This document shows positions 8,678 to 16,948 of a stretch of DNA of 33,057 bases, piece after piece; positions within the stretch are counted from its first letter, which is position 1; every line of letters begins with the position of its first letter. The notes under the pieces are model-generated. The model had not been told where the DNA came from. It saw nothing but the letters and a program-made list of their open reading frames with translations, and made no database searches. Origin of the DNA: CAZNMF01 sp035547155 (GTDB lineage: Bacteria > Acidobacteriota > Vicinamibacteria > Vicinamibacterales > SCN-69-37). Location: the NCBI GenBank assembly GCA_035547155.1, contig DASZVJ010000113.1:1-33057 (forward strand), written 5' to 3'. Position numbers and translations under genes: made by a program.

Positions 8678-8703
8678 TAGGGGCCGCCTTGTGGCCGCCC
8701 GGC
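8678..8703. repeat. GTAGGGGC-type palindromic intergenic element
   Basis: This fills the 46-base gap between the convergent lhr and fabF genes. The block GTAGGGGCCGCC-TTGT-GGCCGCC shares its word order with elements at 13985-14005, 14030-14053 and 32120-32142. It resembles REP-like elements that sit between convergent genes, where a hairpin could serve as a bidirectional terminator. The stem here is imperfect. Confidence 0.55.
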
Positions 8704-8706
8704 CGT

Positions 8707-9948
8707 TCAGTCCCGATATCGCTTGAGCAGCAGCGTACCGTTCGTGCCGCCGAAGCCGAACGAGTTCGACAGCGCGTGCTCGATCGTCATCTCGCGCTTC
8801 ACGTGGGGCGCGTAGTCCAAATCACAGGCCGGATCCGGTTCGTCGAGATTGATGGTCGGCGGCGCGACCTGATGGCGGATCGCCAGCGCCGTGATGCCGG
8901 CCTCGAGACCGCCGGCCGCACCGAGCAGGTGGCCCGTCATCGACTTGGTCGAGGACATCACCAGCTTCTTCGCGTGATCGCCGAAGACCGTTTTCACCGC
9001 GAGCGTCTCGGTCGGATCGTTGATGGGCGTCGAGGTGCCGTGCGCGTTGATGTAGTCGATCGCATCCGGCGCGACGCCGGCTTTCCGCAGCGCCATCTTC
9101 ATCGATCGCACCGCGCCGTTGCCGTCCTCCGGCTGTCCGGTCAGATGGAACGCATCGCCGGACAGACCGTAGCCTACGATCTCCGCGTAGATGCTCGCGC
9201 CGCGGCGGCGGGCGATCTCGAGCTCCTCGAGAATCAGGATGCCCGCGCCTTCACCGACGACGAACCCGTCGCGGTCCTTGTCGAAGGGCCGGCTCGCGCG
9301 GGCCGGTTCGTCGTTGCGCGTCGACAGCGCGCGCAACGCGGCAAAGCCGCCGACGCCCATCGGCGTGATCGACGCCTCCGATCCGCCGGCGATCATCACG
9401 TCCGCGTCACCGCGGCGGATGATCTCGTACGCCTCGCCGATGCTGTGCGCCGACGCGGTGCACGCCGTGCAGGTCGCGAGGTTCGGCCCGCGCGCGCCAA
9501 AGCGGATCGAGACCTGCCCCGCCGCGAGATTGATGATGGACGCCGGAATGAAGAAGGGCGAGATGCGCCGCGGGCCGCCGTTGATGAGCGCCAGGTGCTC
9601 GCGCTCGATCGTGCTGAACCCGCCGATGCCCGACGCGATGAAGACGCCGACGTTGTCGGCGTTCTCCGCGGTGACCTCCAGCTTCGCGTCGCGGACCGCG
9701 AACTCCGCGGCCGCCAACGCGAACTGGATGAAGACGTCAGCCTTCTTGACGTCCTTCTTGTCCATGAACTGCAGCGGATCGAACCCCTTCACTTCACCCG
9801 CGATCCGCGCGGCGAACGCCGACGCGTCGAAGTGGGTGATGGGGGCGATGCCGCTGCGGCCGGCGCAGAGCGCGTCCCAGCAGGCTTCGGTGCCGATGCC
9901 GACCGACGACAGCAGGCCGACGCCCGTGACGACTACTCGCCTCGTCAA
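8707..9948 (-). CDS. fabF: Beta-ketoacyl-ACP synthase II (FabF)
   Basis: A 413-residue condensing enzyme that extends acyl-ACP with malonyl-ACP in type II fatty acid synthesis. The catalytic triad falls at the same numbering as Escherichia coli FabF: Cys163 in TACTASAHS, His303 in NAHGTSTPINDPTE and His340 in KSMTGHLLGAAG. The C-terminal NSFGFGGTNGTLLLKRY is the conserved thiolase-fold end. It lies 12 bases downstream of acpP and is the last gene of the yceD-rpmF-plsX-fabG-acpP-fabF run. Downstream is a REP-like element and then the convergent helicase gene. Confidence 0.97.
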   Translation of the reverse strand: MTRRVVVTGVGLLSSVGIGTEACWDALCAGRSGIAPITHFDASAFAARIAGEVKGFDPLQFMDKKDVKKADVFIQFALAAAEFAVRDAKLEVTAENADNVGVFIASGIGGFSTIEREHLALINGGPRRISPFFIPASIINLAAGQVSIRFGARGPNLATCTACTASAHSIGEAYEIIRRGDADVMIAGGSEASITPMGVGGFAALRALSTRNDEPARASRPFDKDRDGFVVGEGAGILILEELEIARRRGASIYAEIVGYGLSGDAFHLTGQPEDGNGAVRSMKMALRKAGVAPDAIDYINAHGTSTPINDPTETLAVKTVFGDHAKKLVMSSTKSMTGHLLGAAGGLEAGITALAIRHQVAPPTINLDEPDPACDLDYAPHVKREMTIEHALSNSFGFGGTNGTLLLKRYRD

Positions 9949-9960
9949 ATCGCCTCCGCG

Positions 9961-10200
<240 letters not shown>

Positions 10201-10283
10201 TCAGTCCTCCTCCAAGGGACGATCCCCGATCGCCCGCATCGCATCCATCCGCTGCCAGCATGCTATACCGCACGCCGGTCCGG

Positions 10284-11024
10284 CTACATGTACATTCCGC
10301 CGTTGACGGCCAATACCTGGCCCGTAATATACGACGCCGCATCCGACGCCAGAAACGCCACGGCCGCCGCGACATCGTCGGACGAGCCGATCCGCTTGAG
10401 CGGGATTCTGGCCGCCCAGTCGTCATGAGCCCCGCCGGAAATCGCACGCGTCATGTCGGTGTCGATCAGGCCAGGCGCCACGGCGTTCACGGTGATGTTG
10501 CGCGACGCGACTTCCAGGGCCAGCGACTTCGTCAGTCCGATCAGCCCCGCCTTCGACGCGGCGTAGTTGGCCTGCCCGGCATTGCCCGACTGCCCCACGA
10601 CCGACGTCACGTTGACGATGCGCCCGTAGCGCTGCTTGACCATCGGCTTGAGCACGGCCTGTGCGCAGGTGTACGCGGCCGTCAGATTCGTCGCGAGCAC
10701 GGCGTCCCAATCGTCGCGCTTCATGCGCAGCACCAACTGGTCGCGCGTGATGCCCGCGTTGTTGACGAGGATGTCGATCTTGCCGTGACGCTCCAGGATG
10801 CCCGCGATCGCCGCGGCCACTGCGGCGTCATCGGTGACGTCGAGCGCGATCGCCTCGGCGCGGCCGCCATGGCTCGCGATCTCGCCCACGGTGCCCGCGG
10901 CATTGGTGCCACGCGCAGCCGCGACGACAGTCGCGCCCGCGCCAGCCAGCTTGACGGCAATCGCCCGGCCGATGCCGCGCGACGCACCGGTGACCAGGGC
11001 CACACGGCCATCCATCACGGTCAT
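10284..11024 (-). CDS. fabG: 3-oxoacyl-ACP reductase (FabG)
   Basis: A 246-residue short-chain dehydrogenase/reductase that reduces 3-ketoacyl-ACP with NADPH. The cofactor motif TGASRGIG is at residues 12-19, NNAG at 88-91, and the catalytic residues are Asn113, Ser141, Tyr154 and Lys158 (YAASK). The start could be residue 1 (11024) or Met4 (MDGRVALVTG), which is closer to the usual N-terminus. It follows plsX after an 89-base gap filled by an 8-bp tandem array; fabH and fabD, often found at this point of the cluster, are missing. A gap of 83 bases separates it from acpP. Confidence 0.95.
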   Translation of the reverse strand: MTVMDGRVALVTGASRGIGRAIAVKLAGAGATVVAAARGTNAAGTVGEIASHGGRAEAIALDVTDDAAVAAAIAGILERHGKIDILVNNAGITRDQLVLRMKRDDWDAVLATNLTAAYTCAQAVLKPMVKQRYGRIVNVTSVVGQSGNAGQANYAASKAGLIGLTKSLALEVASRNITVNAVAPGLIDTDMTRAISGGAHDDWAARIPLKRIGSSDDVAAAVAFLASDAASYITGQVLAVNGGMYM

Positions 11025-11063
11025 ATCAGCCTGCCTACTTCAGCACACGCCAGAGGGAAGACG

Positions 11064-11119
11064 CAACATCGCGCTATCTCGCTATCGCACTATCGGGACA
11101 TCGCGCTATCGGGCTATCT
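11064..11119. repeat. 8-bp tandem array, SGCTATCK family (plsX/fabG gap)
   Basis: Seven units in exact 8-bp phase: CAACATCG, CGCTATCT, CGCTATCG, CACTATCG, GGACATCG, CGCTATCG, GGCTATCT. Positions 5-7 (ATC) are invariant, while positions 1, 2, 3 and 8 vary. The array overlaps the plsX stop: the TAG at 11114-11116 is part of the last unit. The same word family occurs at 12323-12414, 13000-13031 and 31998-32052. Confidence 0.88.
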
Positions 11120-12115
11120 GCCTTCGTGGTTCGCCAATGCGTCTGACAGCCGCGACACGAGCGACGCGTCCGCAAGACGCGCGGCAGTCGCGATGCCGCT
11201 CGCGACCGCGCGGGGCGAGGACCGGCCGTGGCCGACGAGCGCGAGACCGCCGACGCCGAGCAGCGGCGCCGCGCCGTACTCCGCGTAGTCGACGCGCTGC
11301 TTGAAGCGCTCGAACGCGCGGCGGGTGACGACGCCGCCGATCTGCGAGACGAGCGCGGATCCCAGCTCCGCGCGCAGCATCTCTTCGAGCGCCTCGACGA
11401 GCCCTTCGCCCACTTTCAACGCGATGTTGCCCATGAAGCCGTCGCAGACGATGACGTCCGCGCGCCCCGAGAACAGGTCGCGCGCCTCGACATTGCCGAT
11501 GAAGCGGAGAGCCGACGCAGACAGGCGCTGATGCGCGTCGCGAATGAGATCGGTGCCCTTGCCGGGCTCCTCGCCAATCGACAGCAGCCCGACGCGTGGC
11601 TGCGCGACGTCGAGCACGACCTGCGCGTATGCGGCACCGAGCTGCGCGAACTGCACGAGATGCTCGGATCGGCATTCGACCGTCGCGCCCGCATCGAGCA
11701 GCACGGCGACGCCGTCTTGCGTCGGCACCGTCACCGCCAGCGCGGGACGATCGACGCCTGGCAACATGCCGAACACGCCGTGCGCCGCGAGCACCGTCGC
11801 ACCGGAGTGGCCGGCGCTGAACAGCGCCGCCGCTTCGCCAGTCGACACGAGATCGGCCGCGACACGGATCGACGTCCGCCGTTTGCGGCGCAGCGCCGCG
11901 AGCGGCGACTCGCCCATCTCGACGACGTCCGGCGCGTCGACGACGCGGACGTCCGCGGACGAGGCACCGAGCCGATCGACTTCGGCCGCGACGAGGGCCT
12001 CAGGGCCGACGAGCGCGATCCGGACGCCGCGCTCGCGCGCCGCCACGAGCGCGCCTTCGATGACGGCGCCGGGCGCACGATCGCCGCCCATCGCGTCAAC
12101 GGCGATGACTCGCAC
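11114..12115 (-). CDS. plsX: Phosphate acyltransferase PlsX
   Basis: A 333-residue enzyme that converts acyl-ACP to acyl-phosphate, the first step of phospholipid synthesis through PlsX/PlsY. The N-terminus IAVDAMGGDRAPGAVIEGAL, DAPDVVEMGESPLAALRRKRRTSIR, STGEAAALFSAGHSGATV and FIGNVEARDLFSGRADVIVCDGFMGNIALKVGEGL are family blocks. The start is GTG at 12113-12115, 13 bases after rpmF. The stop codon TAG lies within an 8-bp tandem array, so the last codons (GR-stop) are repeat-derived. The rpmF-plsX pair is a classic conserved neighbourhood. Confidence 0.96.
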   Translation of the reverse strand: MRVIAVDAMGGDRAPGAVIEGALVAARERGVRIALVGPEALVAAEVDRLGASSADVRVVDAPDVVEMGESPLAALRRKRRTSIRVAADLVSTGEAAALFSAGHSGATVLAAHGVFGMLPGVDRPALAVTVPTQDGVAVLLDAGATVECRSEHLVQFAQLGAAYAQVVLDVAQPRVGLLSIGEEPGKGTDLIRDAHQRLSASALRFIGNVEARDLFSGRADVIVCDGFMGNIALKVGEGLVEALEEMLRAELGSALVSQIGGVVTRRAFERFKQRVDYAEYGAAPLLGVGGLALVGHGRSSPRAVASGIATAARLADASLVSRLSDALANHEGR

Positions 12116-12128
12116 GGCGCTTCGGCAC

Positions 12129-12311
12129 CTACTCTTCTTCGACGGCGCGGACCTGCCGGCCCCGGTAGTAGCCGCAGTTGCGGCAGACCGTGTGCGGCAG
12201 CTTCAGCTCATGGCACTGCGGACATTCGCTGGTGCCGACCGGCTTGAGAGCATCGTGCGTCCGGCGCTTGGCCGTCCGCGTCTTCGAGTGACGTCGTTTG
12301 GGATTGGGCAT
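12129..12311 (-). CDS. rpmF: 50S ribosomal protein L32
   Basis: A 60-residue basic ribosomal protein. The N-terminus MPNPKRRHSKTRTAKRR is diagnostic. It keeps the four-cysteine zinc knuckle, CPQC at residues 30-33 and CRNC at 43-46, so it is the zinc-containing form rather than a zinc-independent paralogue. It lies between yceD, across a repeat-filled gap of about 100 bases, and plsX. Confidence 0.97.
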   Translation of the reverse strand: MPNPKRRHSKTRTAKRRTHDALKPVGTSECPQCHELKLPHTVCRNCGYYRGRQVRAVEEE

Positions 12312-12322
12312 GGGAGAACCGT

Positions 12323-12414
12323 TTCTATCGCACTATCTCGCTATCGCACTAACGCGCTATCTGGCATCGAGCTATCTGGCTATCTGCGAATCATCGAGCT
12401 ATCTACCTATCTAC
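12323..12414. repeat. 8-bp tandem array, SGCTATCK family (yceD/rpmF gap)
   Basis: About eleven units, mostly in 8-bp phase: TTCTATCG, CACTATCT, CGCTATCG, CACTAACG, CGCTATCT, GGCATCGA, GCTATCT, GGCTATCT, a 12-base irregular segment, GCTATCTA, CCTATCTA. The array occupies nearly the whole gap between the yceD stop and the rpmF start. The yceD stop TAG (12411-12413) falls at its edge. Confidence 0.88.
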
Positions 12415-12938
12415 CCTCGCGGACGGAGATTCTTCAGCCCTTCGAGCCTCGGGTCGATCCAGTCCGTCTTGCAGTCGCATGTGCCGGTGTTGCGGTTGAT
12501 GCCGCAGACCGGGCACAGGCCCTGGCACTCATCGCGGCACAGCGGCTTCATCGGCAGCGCGAGATAAAACTGCTCACGCAGCACGTCGCCGAGATTGATC
12601 TCGTCGTCCTCGTAGAACGACACGCCGACGTCATCGTCGCCAATCTCGCTCTCTGCGTCCGTGGCGGCCTCGGAGGCCGGCAGGAACAGGAGGTCGAACG
12701 GCGTGTCGATCGGAATCGCGAACGGCTCCAGACACCGGCTGCACGCGGTCTCCAGCGTCGTCTTCAGCCGTCCGACCAGCCGGAACTTCCGGGCGTCCTT
12801 CTGCACCTCGGCCTTGAGGTCGACCGGCGCGATGACGCGGAAGTCCTCGCCGGCCGGCCCGAAGGCCGCCGGCTCGAACACGCGATCGACGCGTTCCGAA
12901 GCACTCCGAATCCGGCCGAGATCGAGCAGCATCGACAT
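12411..12938 (-). CDS. yceD: YceD family protein (DUF177), large-subunit rRNA accumulation factor
   Basis: A 175-residue DUF177 protein; the E. coli and plant relatives are needed for normal 23S rRNA accumulation. Two cysteine groups are visible: CSRCLEPF in the middle and a C-terminal CRDECQGLCPVCGINRNTGTCDC, the extended metal-binding-like form. An acidic stretch separates them. I chose ATG 12936-12938 (MSMLLDLGRI); a longer frame to 12965 exists but its extra residues do not look like the family N-terminus. Its position before rpmF and plsX is the conserved order. A candidate promoter lies about 40 bases upstream. Confidence 0.92.
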   Translation of the reverse strand: MSMLLDLGRIRSASERVDRVFEPAAFGPAGEDFRVIAPVDLKAEVQKDARKFRLVGRLKTTLETACSRCLEPFAIPIDTPFDLLFLPASEAATDAESEIGDDDVGVSFYEDDEINLGDVLREQFYLALPMKPLCRDECQGLCPVCGINRNTGTCDCKTDWIDPRLEGLKNLRPRG

Positions 12939-12976
12939 ACAGACACCCGGGCTCAGACACGCCAAGGCAAACCAAG

Positions 12977-13005
12977 ATAATAGCAGGACATCCGGATCGG
13001 GTCAT
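12977..13005 (-). promoter_or_regulatory. Candidate sigma-70 promoter for the yceD-rpmF-plsX-fab operon
   Basis: Read on the minus strand: -35 ATGACC (13000-13005, 4 of 6 matches to TTGACA), a 17-base spacer, and -10 TATTAT (12977-12982, 5 of 6 matches to TATAAT). Transcription would begin near 12970, giving a leader of about 32 bases to the yceD ATG. The -35 element overlaps the first unit of an 8-bp repeat array. Confidence 0.45.
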
Positions 13006-13031
13006 CTGGCTATCGGGGCATCTGGTCATCG
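13000..13031. repeat. 8-bp tandem array, SGCTATCK family (upstream of yceD)
   Basis: Four units in exact 8-bp phase: GGTCATCT, GGCTATCG, GGGCATCT, GGTCATCG. ATC is invariant at positions 5-7, as in the other arrays. It lies in the divergent promoter region between yceD and the lipoprotein gene. Confidence 0.8.
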
Positions 13032-13063
13032 GAGCCTCGCGCCGCGTCGCCCGCAACTACGCC

Positions 13064-13069
13064 TATAAT
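13064..13069 (+). promoter_or_regulatory. Candidate -10 box (TATAAT) for the YD-repeat-like lipoprotein gene
   Basis: A perfect TATAAT in GC-rich surroundings, about 90 bases before the chosen start codon. No good -35 match is visible 16-18 bases upstream, so an activator or other determinants may be needed. Confidence 0.42.
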
Positions 13070-13159
13070 CACCGCGCGGACGGCCGTATCTTGGCCACCC
13101 GTTCTCTCCTCGCAAACTGTCGTCGTTCGTGGTGCGCCACGTGTCTGGAGGACACCGGT

Positions 13160-13933
13160 ATGGTCGACCTTCGCTCTCCGTTGCGGATGGCTCGCGGCTT
13201 GGCTGGCGTGCCAGCCGGTGCGCATGCGCTGATGCTGGTGCTGGTCCTGACCGCGGCGTCGTGCGGCCAGAAATCACCGACGGACCCAAGCGGGTCTGGC
13301 GGCAACAACGCCGGCAACAACAACAGCGGCGGCAACAACGCCGGCGGCAGCGGATGCCGGACCTACTCGACCGCGGCAGACGTGTCGACGACCGTGTCCG
13401 GCGTCACGCTCCAGACGGGCAAGACGACGGGGACGTTCGATCAGGCAGCGAAGCAGAGCACGATCAAGACGTTCTTCGCCAACGGCGCGCTCTGCTCGAC
13501 GTCGGTCTTCACCTACAACTCGGTCGCGGACTTCGTCGACGAGGTCCGCGTCGTGCCAGGCGTGACGCTCGCCGCATCGAACACCAACACGAACTCCGGC
13601 ACATGCGGGTCGTTCGTGGCGACGGTGACATACACGTACGACGGCCAGCGCCGGCTCAAGACGATGACGTCGATCGGCGGCACGACGACCTACACCGCGT
13701 GGGACAACTCCGGCCGGCCGACAGCCGGCACGAGCAACGGCATCACGATCACCAACGTCTACGACGACGCCGCGCACACGCTGACGCAGACCCAGATGTC
13801 CGGTGGCGGCCAGTCGGTCAACGTCCAGACCTTCGACGCCAACGGCATCCAGTTGAAGGTGGTCACCACCGATAGCAACGGCACGTCGACGACGACGTAC
13901 AGCAACACGGGGACGGCGCAGGTGTGCAAGTAG
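13160..13933 (+). CDS. Small secreted lipoprotein with YD/RHS-like repeats
   Basis: A 257-residue predicted lipoprotein. A hydrophobic signal (ALMLVLVLTAAS) ends at Cys35, giving a lipobox-like AASC that is not ideal at -3. Next comes a low-complexity Gly/Asn linker at about residues 45-62. The rest, from about residue 155, has the rhythm of RHS/YD repeats: YTYDGQRRLKTMTS, YTAWDNSGRPTAG, NVYDDAAHTLTQ, TFDANGIQLKVV, TYSNTGTAQ. I chose ATG 13160 because GGAGG precedes it and a signal peptide follows directly; an upstream in-frame ATG at 13091 adds a Cys/Arg-rich stretch unlike a leader. Most YD repeats occur in very large toxins, whereas this is a short stand-alone protein with no toxin domain. 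Function unknown. Confidence 0.75.
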   Translation: MVDLRSPLRMARGLAGVPAGAHALMLVLVLTAASCGQKSPTDPSGSGGNNAGNNNSGGNNAGGSGCRTYSTAADVSTTVSGVTLQTGKTTGTFDQAAKQSTIKTFFANGALCSTSVFTYNSVADFVDEVRVVPGVTLAASNTNTNSGTCGSFVATVTYTYDGQRRLKTMTSIGGTTTYTAWDNSGRPTAGTSNGITITNVYDDAAHTLTQTQMSGGGQSVNVQTFDANGIQLKVVTTDSNGTSTTTYSNTGTAQVCK

Positions 13934-13950
13934 CGGAGGGCTTACTTGCG

Positions 13951-14056
13951 GTTCGGAGGGCCGAACCTTCAGGTTCGGCCGGCCGGGCGGCCACAAGGGC
14001 CGCCCCTACGAGAAGCCTCACCGCGGTGCGTAGGGTCGGCCCTCGTGGCCACCCGG
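13951..14056. repeat. Two hairpin elements of REP-like type (GGTTCGG and GGGCGGCC)
   Basis: The convergent gap after the lipoprotein gene holds a perfect 9-bp hairpin GGCCGAACC-TTCA-GGTTCGGCC (13959-13980). Next is GGGCGGCC-ACAAG-GGCCGCCC (13985-14005), and then a diverged copy GTAGGGTCGGCC-CTCGT-GGCCACCC (14030-14053) in the opposite orientation. These could act as bidirectional terminators. The second and third belong to the same family as 8678-8703 and 32120-32142. Confidence 0.7.
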
Positions 14057-14118
14057 CTCGCGACGGATTTCTCGCCCGTCCAGCGACGTTCGCGTATGTG
14101 TCCGTCTCCCTCTGAACG

Positions 14119-16005
14119 CTATCGTCCGCCGCGCGTCGTGGCAGCCGCCGCGGCGGCCGCCGTCGCTCGCCTTCCTGTTGCGGGTGTGACGGTCTCCGGC
14201 TGCTGGGTCATGACCGTGCTCTTCAGCTTCACCTTCTGCAGCCGCGACGACAGCGACGGCGATGCGCGAATCTTCGCCGCTTCGGTGTAGGCCGTCTCGG
14301 CGGCGGTCGCGTTGCCTTTCGACTGTTGCAGATCGCCCTCGAGGCTCAGGCCGAAGCCCTTGAGCGCCGGAATGCTCTGCATCTGACCCGCGAGCGTCGT
14401 CGCAACGGCCGCATTGGCCGGCTCGGTGAGCGGCTGCGCGACCTTCCATGTGGCGAGCGTCTCGGGACTCGCCACCGGTGTGGCGCTCGACTTGAAGATC
14501 TCGCGATCGCCGGACTGCGCGGCGACGATGCCGGCAAGATGTTGCACGGCGGGATTGCGCGCCGTCGAGGGCGCGATGGCTTCAGCGTTCCGCAGCGCAC
14601 GCGCCGCTAGCGTCGGCCAGTTCGTTGCGGCAAGCAGATCGGCCGTCAGCACCCATCGCGCCTGATCGGGAAGATCGGGGGCCTGCTTTGACACAGCCGC
14701 GTGCGCGATCTGCACGAGCGCGTCGGACGGCGTGTCTGGCGACGCGGCGAGCCATCGCTCGCGCTGTTGCGGATCGCCGAGCGACGCGTGCATCTCCTTC
14801 GCAACGGCATTCGCGGTCGCCGACTGTTGCGCCTTCATCGCCGCCAAATCGGGCACGCGCACGACGACTTTCGTGTCCTCGTTCGGCGTGCGGATCGTGA
14901 AGCGATATTCGCGGGCGGTCGCGGCGCGCGACAGTGCGACGCCCAACGCGACTTTGTCGTGCGCCTTGATGTCCTCGGGCGTGTCGTCGGGCCAAAGGAA
15001 CAGCTGCGTCGGATCGGAGATGTCCGCCAGCGTGAACGTGAGCGGCCCTCCCCCGCTGTTGACGAGCCTGGCGTTCTGTTTGCCGAGCGCGTCGTGCAGC
15101 ACGAAGACGTCATGGTCCCCTTCCACCGTGAAGTCCGGCGTCTCGAGCCTGGCCTCCAGCTGTTTGCCGAGCACGTAGTCGTTGAGCGCGCTCACCAGCA
15201 CGAGAATCGCGTCCGCGCCCGGCCGATCCGGCTTCACGATCGTGATGTGGTTCGCCTCGATCGCCGGCGGCGCGCCCTCGCAGAACCGCGTCGCGCTGGA
15301 CCACGGCACAATTTTCAACGGCCCCACCGTCGTCTTCTCGTAGGCGCAGCGCACGTGCGGCCGATCGGCATCGGGGATCGATCGCCAATCGTCGCTCAGC
15401 TGCTGCAGCAACGCGTTGCCATCGGCCTCCGTCATCTGCGCGAGCGCCGAGTTCGGCGAGAACTCCTGGCCGATCGCCGCGATGAGCGCGCCTTCCATCG
15501 GCGTTGCGTAGAAGACGACGACCGGCACTTTCGGCAGGAGGTCGCGATTGGTGAGCAACTCGCGCATGACGACGAGCCCGCCCATGCTGTGCGCGACGAA
15601 CACGATCGCCGGATAGTCGAGCACGCCTTGCGTCTTCAGCTGCAGGTGCAGGCGATTCGCGGCTTCGCGGATGTCGAACGATCCGCTCTTGAAGAGATAG
15701 GACGGGAACCCATAGACGAACGCGTCGGCCTTCCCCTTCGTGGCCTCGTTCTCGTTGACGAGATCGAAGAACGTCTTGCCGTTGGAAGCCGTCCACGTGC
15801 CGACCATGTCGCCGGTGACGCCGTGCACGTAGACGAGCGCGACCTTCGCGCGCGGCGTCTGTTGGATGACCCAGTGCGGATCAGGATCCGTCGCGGACGT
15901 CCCCGAATCCGCCGTCGTGTCAGTCGAAGGCTTGCTCGGACATCCCGTCGACGCGACGAGCGCCGTGACGACCATCAGCACCGTGCCGAGCGAGCGGCGA
16001 ATCAT
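14119..16005 (-). CDS. Alpha/beta-hydrolase lipoprotein with C-terminal helical region
   Basis: A 628-residue envelope protein. The N-terminal signal MIRRSLGTVLMVVTALVASTGC ends in a lipobox-like STGC (Cys22). Residues about 53-290 form an alpha/beta-hydrolase of the DUF676/SERAC1-like type: an oxyanion block ALVYVHGVTGDMVGTW, nucleophile elbow AHSMGG (Ser140), and a late histidine in ANHITIVKP. Residues about 300-420 are beta-rich, and the remainder is Ala-rich and helical, possibly TPR-like (ALRNAEAIAPS, AAETAYTEAAKI). The tail is low-complexity alanine. AGGAG precedes the ATG. Likely a periplasmic lipase or esterase; the substrate is unknown. Confidence 0.82.
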   Translation of the reverse strand: MIRRSLGTVLMVVTALVASTGCPSKPSTDTTADSGTSATDPDPHWVIQQTPRAKVALVYVHGVTGDMVGTWTASNGKTFFDLVNENEATKGKADAFVYGFPSYLFKSGSFDIREAANRLHLQLKTQGVLDYPAIVFVAHSMGGLVVMRELLTNRDLLPKVPVVVFYATPMEGALIAAIGQEFSPNSALAQMTEADGNALLQQLSDDWRSIPDADRPHVRCAYEKTTVGPLKIVPWSSATRFCEGAPPAIEANHITIVKPDRPGADAILVLVSALNDYVLGKQLEARLETPDFTVEGDHDVFVLHDALGKQNARLVNSGGGPLTFTLADISDPTQLFLWPDDTPEDIKAHDKVALGVALSRAATAREYRFTIRTPNEDTKVVVRVPDLAAMKAQQSATANAVAKEMHASLGDPQQRERWLAASPDTPSDALVQIAHAAVSKQAPDLPDQARWVLTADLLAATNWPTLAARALRNAEAIAPSTARNPAVQHLAGIVAAQSGDREIFKSSATPVASPETLATWKVAQPLTEPANAAVATTLAGQMQSIPALKGFGLSLEGDLQQSKGNATAAETAYTEAAKIRASPSLSSRLQKVKLKSTVMTQQPETVTPATGRRATAAAAAAATTRGGR

Positions 16006-16090
16006 GGTGCGACTCCTGGAACGCGGGAGGGGGCGCGGCGATTCTAGCGCAAAGATCGCGGGGAACGGCGTTTACGTTATTGTCAGCGCC

Positions 16091-16444
16091 ATGCACATCC
16101 CCATCTACGTGCTCACGGCGATCCTGGCGGCCGGCTTCATCGCGCTGGCGGTGCCGAAGCTCACGGGGCAGGCGCCGATGGTCGCGCGCATGGCGCACAT
16201 CGGCGTGTCCGCCTCGCAGACGCGCCTGCTCGGCATGATCGAGCTCGCCGCCGTCGCAGGCGTGGTCCTCGGTCTCTTCTGGTGGCCGCTTGCCGTCGCT
16301 GCCGCGATCGGCGTGACGATTCAGATGATCGCGGCCGTCATCCTGCACGCGCGCGCCAAGGACCCGGCCAACATCATCTCGGCGCCGATTTTCTTTTTAT
16401 GCGTCGCGATCGGGTTGGCGGCGTTGCATGTGATCGCGCGCTGA
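16091..16444 (+). CDS. DoxX-like small integral membrane protein
   Basis: A 117-residue protein with four predicted membrane helices: IYVLTAILAAGFIALAV, LLGMIELAAVAGVVLGL, PLAVAAAIGVTIQMIAAVIL and IISAPIFFLCVAIGLAAL. The LLGMIEL...GVVLGL spacing and small size fit the DoxX-like family, whose members are membrane proteins of poorly known function. ATG 16091 is chosen because it lies beyond the divergent hydrolase start and directly before the first helix. The DUF3224 gene follows 67 bases later. Confidence 0.75.
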   Translation: MHIPIYVLTAILAAGFIALAVPKLTGQAPMVARMAHIGVSASQTRLLGMIELAAVAGVVLGLFWWPLAVAAAIGVTIQMIAAVILHARAKDPANIISAPIFFLCVAIGLAALHVIAR

Positions 16445-16511
16445 ACCGTCGTTCCCTCCGTCTGCAAATCCAACGCGTCCGAGTTGTATCCTGCTGCCCA
16501 AGGAGCATTCG

Positions 16512-16910
16512 ATGTCCGAACAGATCCGCGGTCCCTTTGACGTGAAGCTCGCGCCGCAAGCCGCCGACGAGTGGTCGGCCGATGGCGCGATTGGACGGAT
16601 GTCGCTCGACAAGCAGTACCACGGCGATCTCGAGGCGACGAGCAAGGGACAAATGCTCGCGCACAGTGCATCGGTGAAGGGATCCGCGGGCTATGTGGCG
16701 ATCGAAAAGGTCACCGGCGCGCTGAAGGGACGCCGCGGCACGTTCGTGCTGCTCCACCGTGGCGTGATGACGCGCGGCACGCCGGAGTTGGCGGTGACCG
16801 TCGTGCCGGACTCGGGCACGGACGAGCTCGTCGGACTCTCGGGCACGCTCGACATCGTCATCGAGGCCGGCAAGCACAGCTACGTGTTCACGTACTCGTT
16901 GGGCACGTAG
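16512..16910 (+). CDS. DUF3224 family protein
   Basis: A 132-residue cytoplasmic protein. The N-terminus GPFDVKLAPQAADEW and blocks IGRMSLDKQYHGDLEATSKGQML, GYVAIEKVTGALKGRRGTFVLLHRGVM and GTDELVGLSGTLDIVIEAGKHSYVFTYSL match the DUF3224 (AttH/lipocalin-like barrel) pattern of alternating beta strands. The start is well supported by AAGGAG at 16500-16505, six bases before the ATG. Biochemical function is unknown. The next gene, on the opposite strand, converges on it. Confidence 0.88.
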   Translation: MSEQIRGPFDVKLAPQAADEWSADGAIGRMSLDKQYHGDLEATSKGQMLAHSASVKGSAGYVAIEKVTGALKGRRGTFVLLHRGVMTRGTPELAVTVVPDSGTDELVGLSGTLDIVIEAGKHSYVFTYSLGT

Positions 16911-16948
16911 ATCGACGCGCGTCGGCGAATGCGCGAGACTATCGCTCC

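Noticed and set aside
12323..12414. Possible CRISPR array
   Set aside because: The units are contiguous 8-mers without spacers; there are no 25-35 bp repeats and no cas genes.
14701..16047. Open frame of 448 codons on the plus strand
   Set aside because: Antisense shadow of the alpha/beta-hydrolase lipoprotein, which has a signal peptide and catalytic motif.
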